Positions 24,806-35,400 of a stretch of DNA of 64,000 bases are shown here, one piece after another. Positions within the stretch are counted from its first letter, which is position 1; each line of letters opens with the position of its first letter. Origin of the DNA: Lentzea sp. NBRC 105346 (GTDB lineage Bacteria > Actinomycetota > Actinomycetes > Mycobacteriales > Pseudonocardiaceae); NCBI RefSeq assembly GCF_030269605.1, contig NZ_BSTQ01000009.1:124001-188000 (forward strand), in the 5' to 3' direction. Both the position numbers and the translations under genes were made by a program. A model generated the notes under the pieces. That model did not search any database, was not told the origin of the DNA, and worked only from the letters and a program-made list of their open reading frames with translations.

Positions 24806-27212
24806 GCACGGCGACACGCCTCCGTTGAATCTGGACGACTACGAGGAACTGGCCCGCGCCGCGCTCGATCCGGGGATCTGGGACTTCATCCGCGGAGGCG
24901 CGGGCGACGAGCGGGCGGTCGCCGCCAACACGGCGGCCTTCGACGCGGTGCGGTTCGCACCGCGGGTGCTGTCCGGAGTGGACAAGGTCGATCTCTCGAT
25001 CCGCCTGCTCGACCAGTCGTGGGCGATGCCGATCGCCGTCGCTCCGATGGCTCATCACACGATGGTCCATCCCGAAGGAGAGGTGGCGACGGTCCGGGCG
25101 GCCGGGCGCTTCGGAGTCCCGGTCGTGGTCAGCACCTTCGCTGGCCGCACGTTCGAGGAGCTCGCTGCGGCGGCCGCCGGCCCGCTGTGGCTGCAGCTGT
25201 ACTGCTTCCGCGACCGCGGGCTGACGCGTGAGCTGGTCGAGCGCGCCGCCGCCGCGGGCTTCACCGGGCTGGTGCTCACCGTGGACGTTCCGCGGCTGGG
25301 CCGGCGGCTCCGCGACGTCCGCAACGCCTTCCGGCTGCCCGAGCACGTGCGGCCGGTGAATCTGCCCGCCTCCGCCGCGTACTCGTCGACCGACGTCCAC
25401 GCGCGCTCGGAGCTCGACCCGGCGCTGGACTGGTCCGTTGTGGACTGGTTGCGGGCGATCAGCCCACTGCCCTTGCTGCTCAAGGGAATCCTCACGCCCG
25501 ACGACGCACTGCACGCGGCCGGGGTGGGTGCCGACGGCGTCATCGTGTCCAACCACGGCGGCCGCCAGCTGGACGCGGCGCCCGCCACGCTCGACGCGCT
25601 GCCCGCCGTCGCCGACGCCCTCGGCGGGCGCTGTCCGGTCCTCCTGGACGGCGGGGTGCGGCGGGGACGTGATGTCGCGGCCGCCCTCGCGCGCGGCGCG
25701 GACGCCGTGCTGGTCGGGCGGCCGGTCCTGTACGGGCTGGCCGCCGCCGGGGAGGAGGGCGCCGCGGGCGTCCTCGGCATCCTCGCCGACGAGCTCACCG
25801 ACGTGCTGCTGCAGACGGGCCGGCGGAGTCCGTCCGATGTGGACGCCTCGCTGCTGTTCGGCGGCGCGGCGCCCGCCGTCGCCGCCCCGGCGGTGGAGGG
25901 CCCGGCCGACCCCGGCGGAGGGCTGCTGGCCAAGCAGGGACTGCATTCCAGCGTGTCCGCGCCGGTGATGGACACGATGAACTTCCTCAACGAGATCACC
26001 ACGCGCCATCCCGGCGCGATCTCGTTCGCGCCGGGCCGGCCCCTGGAGGACTTCTTCCAGACCGAGCAGATCTTCCGATGGCTGCGCGGCTACATCGACC
26101 ATCTGACGGGCCTCGGCCGGTCCGGGGAACAGATCCGCACCACGCTGTTCCAGTACGGCGCGACCGCCGGGCACATCCGGGACCTGGTGTCCCGGACGCT
26201 GGCCGACGACGGCGTCACCGCCGATCCCGCCGACATCGTGGTCACGGTCGGCGCGCAGGAGGCGATGTTCCTCGCGCTGCGGGCGTTGTTCGCCTCGCCG
26301 CGCGACGTGCTGCTGGTCGCGAGCCCTTGCTACGTAGGGATAACCGGCGCGGCCCGCATGCTCGACATCGCCATGGCCGAGGTCCCCGAGGGGCCCGATG
26401 GGCTGACCGCGGCGGCTTTCGAGCACGCGGTGGCGGAGGTCCGCGCCAAGGGGAACCGGCCGCGCGCGTTCTACCTCGTGCCCGACTATTCCAACCCGTC
26501 CGGCAGCACCGTGCCTCTGCGGGCACGGCACGAGTTGCTGGAGGCCGCCGCCCGGGACGGCGTCCTCATCCTGGAGGACAGCCCGTACCGGATGGTCGGC
26601 TCCGCCCCGCCGCTTCCGCCGTTGAAGGCACTCGACCCGGCGCGCTGCGTTGTCCACATAGGATCGTTCGCCAAGTCCGCCTTTCCCGGCGCCCGGCTCG
26701 GTTATCTGGTGGCAGACCAGGAGGTCGTGGACGCCGGTGGCGAGCGCACCCGCCTGGCCGACGAGATCGCCAAGCTCAAGAGCATGCTCACCGTCAACAC
26801 CCCGAGCCTGAGTCAGGCCGTGGTGGGTGGGCTGCTGCTGGAGTCGGACTTCGGTCTGCGGGCACGGAATGAAGTGGCGGCGGCGGCCTACGATGCCAAC
26901 CTCATCGCGGTGCTGGACACGCTGAACCGGCTGTTCCCGGAGGACGGGCAGGCGGAGCACGGCGTCTCGTGGAACCGGCCCACGGGCGGGTTCTTCCTAG
27001 CGGTGAACGTGCCGTTCGCCGCCGACGAAGCGGCGCTGGCCGTCTCCGCCGAACAGTACGGGGTGATCTGGACGCCCATGCGCTACTTCCACCCCAGCGG
27101 CGGCGGCGAGAACGTCATCCGCCTGGCGTGGAGCTACCTGACGCGGGAGCGGGCCGTCGAGGGCATCGAACGGTTCGCCGCCTTCGTCACCGAGTACACG
27201 GGCGTCCACTGA
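24795..27212 (+). CDS. Fused hydroxymandelate oxidase and hydroxyphenylglycine aminotransferase
   Basis: An 805-aa two-domain enzyme. Residues ~1-365 are an FMN-dependent alpha-hydroxyacid oxidase (HmO type): WDFIRGGAGDERA, VAPMAHHTMVHPEGE and catalytic His254 in SNHGGRQLD; it would oxidise 4-hydroxymandelate to 4-hydroxybenzoylformate. After a Pro/Ala/Gly-rich linker, ~385-805 are a fold-type I aminotransferase (HpgT type) with LVPDYSNPSG and PLP Lys627 in SFAKSAFPGARLGY; it would form L-4-hydroxyphenylglycine. In many Hpg clusters these are separate proteins. The ATG at 24795 follows GAGG; GTG 24789 is an alternative. It is coupled to hmaS upstream and followed after 23 bp by a regulator gene. 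Confidence 0.9.
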   Translation: MPSEHGDTPPLNLDDYEELARAALDPGIWDFIRGGAGDERAVAANTAAFDAVRFAPRVLSGVDKVDLSIRLLDQSWAMPIAVAPMAHHTMVHPEGEVATVRAAGRFGVPVVVSTFAGRTFEELAAAAAGPLWLQLYCFRDRGLTRELVERAAAAGFTGLVLTVDVPRLGRRLRDVRNAFRLPEHVRPVNLPASAAYSSTDVHARSELDPALDWSVVDWLRAISPLPLLLKGILTPDDALHAAGVGADGVIVSNHGGRQLDAAPATLDALPAVADALGGRCPVLLDGGVRRGRDVAAALARGADAVLVGRPVLYGLAAAGEEGAAGVLGILADELTDVLLQTGRRSPSDVDASLLFGGAAPAVAAPAVEGPADPGGGLLAKQGLHSSVSAPVMDTMNFLNEITTRHPGAISFAPGRPLEDFFQTEQIFRWLRGYIDHLTGLGRSGEQIRTTLFQYGATAGHIRDLVSRTLADDGVTADPADIVVTVGAQEAMFLALRALFASPRDVLLVASPCYVGITGAARMLDIAMAEVPEGPDGLTAAAFEHAVAEVRAKGNRPRAFYLVPDYSNPSGSTVPLRARHELLEAAARDGVLILEDSPYRMVGSAPPLPPLKALDPARCVVHIGSFAKSAFPGARLGYLVADQEVVDAGGERTRLADEIAKLKSMLTVNTPSLSQAVVGGLLLESDFGLRARNEVAAAAYDANLIAVLDTLNRLFPEDGQAEHGVSWNRPTGGFFLAVNVPFAADEAALAVSAEQYGVIWTPMRYFHPSGGGENVIRLAWSYLTRERAVEGIERFAAFVTEYTGVH

Positions 27213-27235
27213 TCGAGCGGGCATGGGGGAGCAAG

Positions 27236-29080
27236 GTGGAGTTCCGAATCCTCGGTTGCCTCCAGGTATGGGACGGCGACCGGCTGATCGAGATCGACGC
27301 GGACAAGCAGCGGACCGTGCTGGCCGTCCTGCTGCTGCGGGCGGGCCAGACCGTGCCCGTGCACGAACTGGAGGACCAGGTCTGGGGCGGGGTTCCGCCC
27401 GTGACGGCCAAGAACACCCTGCAGGCCTACGTTTACCGGCTGCGCAAGGTGTTGCGGTTCGACTCGGACACCGCGCTGGTGACCGAGGCGGGTGGCTACC
27501 GGATGATGCTGCCCGAGGGCGCGCTCGACCTGCACCGCTTCGAGGAGCTGACGGCGAGCGGGCGCGCGGCGATCAAGGCCGGGCGGGCGGAGGAGGGATC
27601 AGCCGCCCTGCAGGCGGCGCTGGACCTGTGGCGTGGGCCCGCCCTCGCCGACGTGACCGCCGCGTCCCTCCAGGGCGACGTCCAGCGCCTGGAGGATCTG
27701 CGCATCGGGGTCGCGGAGGACGCCGCCGAGGCGGCGCTCGCGCTGGGGCGGCAGGCGACGATGGTGCCCCGGCTGGAGACCTTGGTCGCCGTCCATCCGT
27801 ACCGCGAACGGCTGTGGGCGCTGCTGATGGTGGCGCTCTGCGGCACCGGGCGCCAGGCCGACGCGCTGGCGGCGTACGGGCGCGCCCGTGCCCGGTTGCG
27901 GGAGGACCTGGGCATCGAGCCGGGGCCCCAGCTGCGGCACCTGCACCGCGACATCCTCTCCGGGCGGCCCGTGGGCCGGATGGGAGACGCGTTCTGGTCC
28001 GGGGGAACGACTTCCGTTCCCCCGCATACCGGCGGGGGACCGGTCCGGCTGGCCGCCGAGCTGCCCCGGGACACCTCGACGTTCGTGGGTCGCCGGAGCG
28101 AGCTGGCGGAGGTCTGCGACTGGTTCTCCGCGGACGGGCCGGGGCGGATCGGAATGATCAACGGTCCGGCTGGGGTCGGCAAGACCACCCTCGCGGTGCA
28201 CGCGGCCCACCGGCTCGCCGCACGATTTCCCGACGGCCAGCTGTACGCCAACCTGCACGGAGCCGACGACACCACGCCGGAGCCGGCGGAGATCCTCCGG
28301 CGCTGGCTGCCGATGCTGGGCGTCACCACGCTGCCCCGCTGCGGCGAGGAGGCGGCCGCGCTGTTCCGGTCCGCGCTCGCGACCCGGCGAGTGCTCGTCG
28401 TCGTGGACGGCGCGGCCGCCATCGGCCACGTCAGCCCGCTCCTGCCGGGAGCCGGCGCCTCCGCCGCGCTGGTGACGGGGACGCGCGCCCTCACCATGAT
28501 CGACGACTCCGCGCACCTCACCCTGCACGTCCCGGACGACGAGGAGGCGCTGGAGCTGTTGCGCCGCACGGCCGGGCCGGACCGGGTCGACGCGGAGCTC
28601 ATGGCCGCGCGGACCGTCGTCCACCTGTGCGAGAACCTGCCGCTCGCGATCCGCATCGTCGCGGCGCGACTGGCCGCCCGGCCGGAACTCCCGCTCAAGG
28701 CCGTGGCCGATCAGCTCGCCGACGAGCAGCAGCGCCTGGAGGAGCTCGCCTTCGGCGGGCTGACCCTGCGGGCCCGCATCCGGGCGGGGTACGACCGGCT
28801 GTTGTCGCCGGACGCGCGAAGGATGTTCCGGACGCTCGGGGAGTGGCCGCACGTCGACACCACCGGGGTGGCTGCGCCCGTGCTCGCCGCACACACGGGG
28901 CTGACGATTCCTCGGGTGCGCGCCGCTCTCAACACGCTGGCCGATGTGCATCTGCTGCTGGCGCGGCATGACGGGTCGTACCGGATGCCGACGCTCGTCC
29001 GGCTCGTCGCGGCCGAGCTGGAGGCCGAGCCGGGGGATGTCAGGTGGTTGCCGGCTGGTGGTTTGGCCGATGGGGCGTGA
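27236..29080 (+). CDS. AfsR-type pathway regulator (winged helix, BTAD, NB-ARC)
   Basis: A 614-aa regulator from GTG 27236, preceded by GGGGGAG. Residues 1-95 are the DNA-binding winged helix (VEFRILGCLQVWDGDRLIEI), ~100-245 the BTAD and ~280-520 an NTPase with Walker A GPAGVGKT (310-317) and RVLVVVDGAAAIG as Walker B. It lacks the long C-terminal repeats of the AfsR-like protein at 9021. It lies inside the cluster, 23 bp after the HmO-HpgT gene, and is most likely the pathway-specific activator. A strong hairpin follows before the NRPS genes. Confidence 0.9.
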   Translation: MEFRILGCLQVWDGDRLIEIDADKQRTVLAVLLLRAGQTVPVHELEDQVWGGVPPVTAKNTLQAYVYRLRKVLRFDSDTALVTEAGGYRMMLPEGALDLHRFEELTASGRAAIKAGRAEEGSAALQAALDLWRGPALADVTAASLQGDVQRLEDLRIGVAEDAAEAALALGRQATMVPRLETLVAVHPYRERLWALLMVALCGTGRQADALAAYGRARARLREDLGIEPGPQLRHLHRDILSGRPVGRMGDAFWSGGTTSVPPHTGGGPVRLAAELPRDTSTFVGRRSELAEVCDWFSADGPGRIGMINGPAGVGKTTLAVHAAHRLAARFPDGQLYANLHGADDTTPEPAEILRRWLPMLGVTTLPRCGEEAAALFRSALATRRVLVVVDGAAAIGHVSPLLPGAGASAALVTGTRALTMIDDSAHLTLHVPDDEEALELLRRTAGPDRVDAELMAARTVVHLCENLPLAIRIVAARLAARPELPLKAVADQLADEQQRLEELAFGGLTLRARIRAGYDRLLSPDARRMFRTLGEWPHVDTTGVAAPVLAAHTGLTIPRVRAALNTLADVHLLLARHDGSYRMPTLVRLVAAELEAEPGDVRWLPAGGLADGA

Positions 29081-29240
29081 GGGGTTCGGCGGTTGATCGT
29101 CTTGGCGCGACGGGCCGTGCCGGGGGCGTCAGGTGGTCGCCGGCCGGGGCGCGGATTCAGGTGTGCAGCGGAGTGAACGTGGCGTTCAGGGACAACTACG
29201 TCCCCATCCGTCACGTTCGCTGCGACCTGCATCCGTTTCG

Positions 29241-29293
29241 GTCACGCGGGAGCCCCGCGATGCGTGACATGCATCGCGGGGCTCCCGCGTGAC
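29241..29293 (+). terminator. Perfect 23-bp stem hairpin upstream of the large NRPS gene
   Basis: The arm at 29241-29263 (starting GTCACGCGGGAGCCCCGCG) is fully complementary to 29271-29293, with the 7-base loop GTGACAT, then TTTC. It lies 160 bases after the regulator stop and about 125 bases before the NRPS start. It may end the upstream operon or act as an attenuator. The rest of the 337-bp gap holds a GTTCAG site at 29184 but no gene I can support. Confidence 0.75.
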
Positions 29294-29417
29294 TTTCAGA
29301 CCCCGAGTGGAGGGGTTCGACGGCGGACCAGCGGGCAGTCAGCGGCGCGCCAGAGCCCGAGGCGAAGGTGGGTCGTGCGGTCCACGGCTGGGCCGCGGGG
29401 AGGTGGACCAGCCAGCC

Positions 29418-32400
29418 ATGACCAGCGCCCACGACCCGAACGGCCCGGACACCGTCCACGGCCTGTTCGAACGCCAGGCCGCCGCGACACCGGACGCCGT
29501 CGCGGTCCTCCGCGGCGACACCGCGCTCACCTACGCCGAGCTCGACGAGGCGGCGTCCCGCCTCGCGGTGCGGCTGCGTGAGCGCGGTGCCCGCCGCGGC
29601 GGTTACGTCGGTGTGCTGCTCGACCGCTCGCCCGAGCTCGTCGTCGCGCTGTTCGCGGTGCTGAAGTCGGGTGCCGCCTACATCGGTCTGGAACCGGCGT
29701 ATCCGCCCCGCCGGCTCGGTGTCCTGCTCGACGACGCCGGCGCCGGCCTCGTGGTGACCCGGTCCGATCTCGCCGACCGGCTGCCCGCCGACGCCTGCCC
29801 CGCGGTGCTGGTGGACGAGCCCTCCCCGCGCGGCGATCTCCCGGCCACCGCACATCCGGGCGACCTGGCCTACGTCATGTACACCTCCGGCTCGACCGGG
29901 CGGCCGAAGGGCGTCATGGTCGAGCACCGGTGCGTGACCGCCTTCCTCGCCGGGATCGGCAGCCGGGTCGACTTCGGTCCGGGGACACGGACCCTGCAGT
30001 TCGCCGGGATCACGTTCGACGCGACCGTCGGGGAGATCTTCGGGCCGTTGACCAACGGCGGTGCGGTGGTGCTTCCGCCGGCGGGAGCCGACCTGATCGG
30101 CCCGGGACTGGCCCGGCTGCTCGAACGGGAGTGCGTCACGACGGCGTTCCTGCCGCCCTCGGTGCTCGCGGTGCTGCCGGACGCGGAGTTGCCCGACCTG
30201 CGCGCCTTGGTGATCGGCGGCGAGGTGGTCCCCGCGGACGTCGTCGAGCGCTGGGAACGGGACCGGGCCTTCCACGTCGCCTACGGCCCCACCGAGACGA
30301 CGCTGATCGTCACCACGAGCGATCGGCGGTGGCCGGACCGGCCGCCGCCGATCGGCCATCCGCTCCCCGGTGTCGAGGCGTACGTCCTCGACGCCGACCT
30401 CTGGCCGGTCACGCCGGGAGCCGTGGGTGAGCTGTACCTGGGCGGCCCGACGGTGAGCCGCGGCTACCTCGGCCAGCCGGCGATGACCGCCGAGCGCTTC
30501 GGCCCGCATCCCTTTGCCGAGCAACCGGGTGCGCGGCTCTACCGGACGGGCGACCTCGCGCGCGTGTTGCCCGACGGGCAGCTCGAGTTCGTCGGCCGGA
30601 CCGACGACCAGGTGAAGATCCGCGGCGTCCGGATCGAACCCGCCGAGGTGGAGCGGGTGATCTCCACTCTGCCCGGCGTGCGCCAGTGCGCCGTGGTCGC
30701 CCGCGGCGAGGGCGCTGACGCCCGGCTGGTCGCGTTCGTCTGCGGTACCGAACTGTCGGCCGCGCGACTGCGGCGCGAGGCCGCCGCCGTCTTGCCGCCG
30801 ACGATGGTTCCGAGCCTGTTCGTGCCGCTCGCGGCGCTGCCCATGCAGACGCACGGCGGCAAGGTCGATCGCGCGGTGCTGCGCGCGCTGGAGCTCGACC
30901 CCAGGCCGGACGGCGTGCCCTTCGAGGACCCGGCGGACGACCTCGAACGCGCCATCGCCGCCATCTGGGAGGACGTGCTCGGCGTGCGGCCCGTGGGCCG
31001 GGCCGACGGCTTCACCCGGCTGGGCGGCAGCTCCCTGCAGGCCGCCGGCGTGCTCACCAGGATCGCCGCCGACCTCGGCGCCCGGCCGACCCTGCGGGAG
31101 TTCCTCGAGAGCGAGTCACTGGGCGGTCTCGCCGCCCTGATCCGCTCCGGGGTCGACGGACGAGCGTCGATCCCCGAGGTCACGCCGTCGAACGAGCCCA
31201 CCGTCCCATCGCCGGGACAGCGCAGGCTCTGGTTCCTGTCCCACCTGAACCCCGCCGCCGGTCCGGCCTACACCGTGCCGAACGCGTTGCGGCTGCGTGG
31301 ACCACTGGACCCGGCCGCACTCGAGAGGGCGCTCGCCGCACTCGTCGCCCGTCACGACGCGCTGCGGACGGCCTTCGAGCTGGTCGACGGCGCCCTGGTC
31401 GCGTCCGAGACCGCCGAGGTCAGTGCTCCGCTGAAAGTGGTCGACGCGACCGGGCGTCCGGCCGAGGAAGTCCTGGCCCAGGCCGCGACCGAGGCCGCGT
31501 CGCCCTTCGACCTCGCTCGTGCGCCGCTGATGCGGGCCACCCTCTACGAGCTCGCGCCGGACGATCACCTGATGGTCGTCGTCCTGCACCACCTGGTCAC
31601 CGACGGGTGGTCGCAGAACGTCTTCGACCGCGACCTGGCCCTGCTGTACGCGCGGGAGACCGGGGCGGGGCGGGACCCGAGTCCGCCCGCGCTGCGCTAC
31701 GCCGACTTCGCGCGCTGGCACGACGCGCTGGCCCGGTCCGGCGCGCTGGAACCCGGCCTCGCGTACTGGAGCGAGCAGCTCCGTGACGCTCCCACCGCCA
31801 TCGAACTGCCTGCCGACCGGCCCCGGCCGCCGGTCCAGACCCACCGGGGCGGCCGGGTGGCCACGACGCTGACCGCGGACCAGACGGCCGCCGTCGCCGC
31901 GCTCGCCGCCGCCGAGAACGCCACCCCGTTCGCGGTGTACCTGGCGGCCTTCGGCGCGCTCCTGCGCGGCGTCGGCGCGGGGGACGACATGGTGGTGGCC
32001 GCGCCGACGGCCGGGCGGCCGAGCCCGGACACCGAGGACGTGATCGGCTTCTTCACCAACACCGTGCTGCTCCGCCTGCGCCCGGACGCCCGGCAGACCT
32101 TCCGCTCGCTGCTCGGACAGGCCAGGGACCGCACGATGGACGCCCACGAGCATCAGTACGTGCCGCTCGACGCCGTCGTGGCACGGGTCGCGCCCGACCG
32201 CGACCTGTCCCGGCAGCCGATCGCGCAGGTGGCGTTCGCCTACCAGGGACCGCTGCGGCCGCGGGCCGCGCTGCCGGGACTCGCCGTCGAGCCGGTCGCG
32301 CTCGACAACGGCACCGCGAAGTTCGACCTCACGCTCGAACTCGACGAGCTGCCCCAGGGAACGCGGATCACCGCGGAGTACAGCGCCGACCTCTTCGAGC

Positions 32401-35400
32401 CCGCCACCGTCCGGCGACTCCTGGACTGGTACACGCGGCTCCTGGACGCGGCCGTCGCCGCCCCCGGCGAACAGCTGGGCGTCCTGCGGTTCACCACCGA
32501 GGCCGAACACAGCGTGATCCCGCCCAAAAAGGCCGGCACGGGCGGTTGCCTGCACGAGCTCTTCGCCGCCCAGGCCGCCCGCACCCCGGACCGGGTGGCC
32601 GTCAGCGACGACCGGACCAGCCTCACCTACCGCGAACTGGACCTGGCGTCCAACCGGCTGGCGCACCGGCTGCGTGCCCGCGGCGCCCGACCGGAGACGC
32701 TCGTCGGGATCTGCCTCGACCGCGGGGCGGACCTGGCCGTCGCGGCACTGGCCGTGCTGAAGGCGGGCGCCGGCTACGTGCCGCTCGACCCCGCCTACCC
32801 GCCGGCCCGGCTCGCGCTGACCATCGAGGACTCCGGCTGCCGCATGGTCGTGGGACGCGCAGATCTGGCCGTGGGGGCCGAGCTCGTCGACATCGCCGAC
32901 GCGTACGACACCACCGCGCCCGGCACGCCGCCGGACAGCGACGCGCGTCCGGAGCACACCGCCTACGTCATCTACACCTCCGGCTCGACCGGGCGCCCGA
33001 AGGGCGTGGTGGTGACGCACGCGAACGTGACCCGGCTGTTCGCCGTCACCGCCGGGGACTTCGGGTTCGGGCCCGAGGACACCTGGTCGCTGTTCCACTC
33101 CTTCGCCTTCGACTTCTCCGTGTGGGAGCTGTGGGGAGCGCTGCTGCACGGCGGCCGGGTCGTGATCGTCTCCTACCCCGTGAGCCGGGATCCCGAGGCG
33201 TTCTGGGAGCTGCTGCGCACCGAGCGCGTCACCGTGCTCAGCCAGACGCCGTCGGCGTTCCGGCAGCTCGCCGCGGTCGCCGCCGATCGCGGCCATCCGG
33301 CGACGGACCTGCGCCTCGTCGTGTTCGGCGGGGAGGCGCTCGAACCCGCGGTGCTGCGCGACTGGTTCGCCCATTACGGCGAGGAGTCCCCGCGGCTGAT
33401 CAACATGTACGGGATCACCGAGACGACCGTCCACGTGACACTGCGGCCCGTTGTGGCAGCGGACGCCGAGGCGGCAGGTAGCCCCATCGGCGGCCCGCTC
33501 GCCGACCTCGGGCTGGCATTGCTCGACGCAGACCTCGAACCGGTCCCGGTCGGCGTGCGGGGCGAGCTGTACGTGAGCGGCGCGGGCGTCTCCCGCGGCT
33601 ACCTCGGACGGCCCGGTCTCACCGCGGAGCGCTTCCTGCCCGACCCCTTCACCGGCGGCCGGATGTACCGGACCGGGGACCTCGCGATCCTGCGCCCGGA
33701 CGGCGAGCTCGTGTTCTGCGGGCGCGCCGACCAACAGGTGCAGCTGCGCGGCTTCCGGATCGAGCCGGGGGAGATCGAGGCGACGCTGCTCGCCGAGCCC
33801 GAGGTCCGTTCGGCGGCTGTGGTGGTGCGCGCAGACGGGAACGTGGAACGGCTCGTCGGCTACGTCGTCCCGGCACCGGGCGCGGAACCGGACGTCGCCG
33901 CACTGCGCGGACGGCTCGCCGAGCGGCTGCCCGCGCACATGGTGCCCGCGGTGCTGGTCGTTCTCGACGAGCTGCCGCTCACGGTGAACGGCAAGCTCGA
34001 CCGTGCCGCGCTCCCGGCCCCGGAGGTGCGGCGGCCCGCGGTGGTGAGGCCGGACGCGTCCGCCTCCGCCACGTTGTGCGGCATCTGGGCGGACGTGCTC
34101 GGCGTCGAGCGGGTCACCGAGGACGACGACTTTTTCGTGCTGGGCGGCGACTCCATGCTCGCCGTCCAGGTCGTGGCGGCCGCCCGTGCCGCCGCCCTGC
34201 CGATGACGGTCGCGGACCTCTTCGCCCATCCCACAGTCGCCGAGCTGGTGGCGTCCGTTCGCACCGTCGAAGATGCGGCAGGCGACGCGCTGGACCGCCT
34301 GACCGACGGCACGGAGGGCCTGGCCGACGCCTACCCGGCCGCGACGCTGCAGACCGGGATCATCTACGAGTACGAGATCCGCGACGACCCGACCCTCTAC
34401 CACGACCTGAGCACCGTCCGCCTCTCCGGACCGCTCGACCCCGTCGCACTCGACGACGCGCTGAACGCCGTCTCGGCCCGGCACGACCTGCTGCGCGCCT
34501 CGTTCGACCTGCTGCACGAGGACGGACCGGTCCTGCGGATCCACAAGGAGGCACCGCTCCCGCTCACGGTGCTCGAGGCACCGGACGGGCACGCGTCGGT
34601 CCGGGACTGGTGGACGGCGCAGTGGCACGAGTGGTTCGACCTCACCGAGCCTCCGCTGGCCAGGTGTCACGCGCTGGACCACGGCGACGGCACGTGGACT
34701 CTGGCGCTGTCCGTGCATCACGCGGTGCTGGACGGATGGAGCCTCGCGGTCTTCCTCACCGACGTCGTGCGCGCCTACGACCTCCGGTTGGCGGGAGAGC
34801 GCGGCGAGCACGAGAGCGCGGGCTCCTACCGCGACTTCGTGGCACTCGAACAGCGGACGGCGACCGACCCGCGTGCCGCCGAGTTCTTCACGACGATGCT
34901 GCGGGGACGCGGTCCGGCGCCGGCGACGTCCGCCTTCGACGGGCCGGCCGATCCCGATGTCGACGTCCGGCGCCTGATCGAGCCGGAGGTATGGCGCGGT
35001 GCGCAGGACGCGGCCACGCGGCTGGGTGTGCCCGTCAAGAGCGTCTTCCTCGCCGCGCACCTGCGGGCGCTGGCCACCCTCACCGGCTCCGCCGACGTCG
35101 TGACCGGCCTGACCGTCAACGGCCGCCCCGAGACGGACGGCGCGGAACGCCTGATCGGCATGTTCGTCAACAGCGTGCCGCTGCGCGTCGACACCAGCGG
35201 CGGCTGGCCCGACGTGATCACCTCGGCCTGGGCCGCGGAACGCGAGCTCGCGCCCTGGCGCAGGTTCCCCGTGGCCACCCTGCGCGGCGCCCTCGGCTCG
35301 GCGCCGTTCGACGTCCTGTTCAACTACGCCGACTTCCACGCCTACGACTCGCTCGCCGGCCTCCGGCACGTCCGGCCGCTGGAGTTCTGGTACTCCGACC

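Noticed and set aside
31116-35369. 1417-codon open frame on the minus strand
   Set aside because: It lies wholly antisense to NRPS coding sequence, its peptide is Arg/Gly/Val-rich without known motifs, and high GC at third positions explains the lack of stops.
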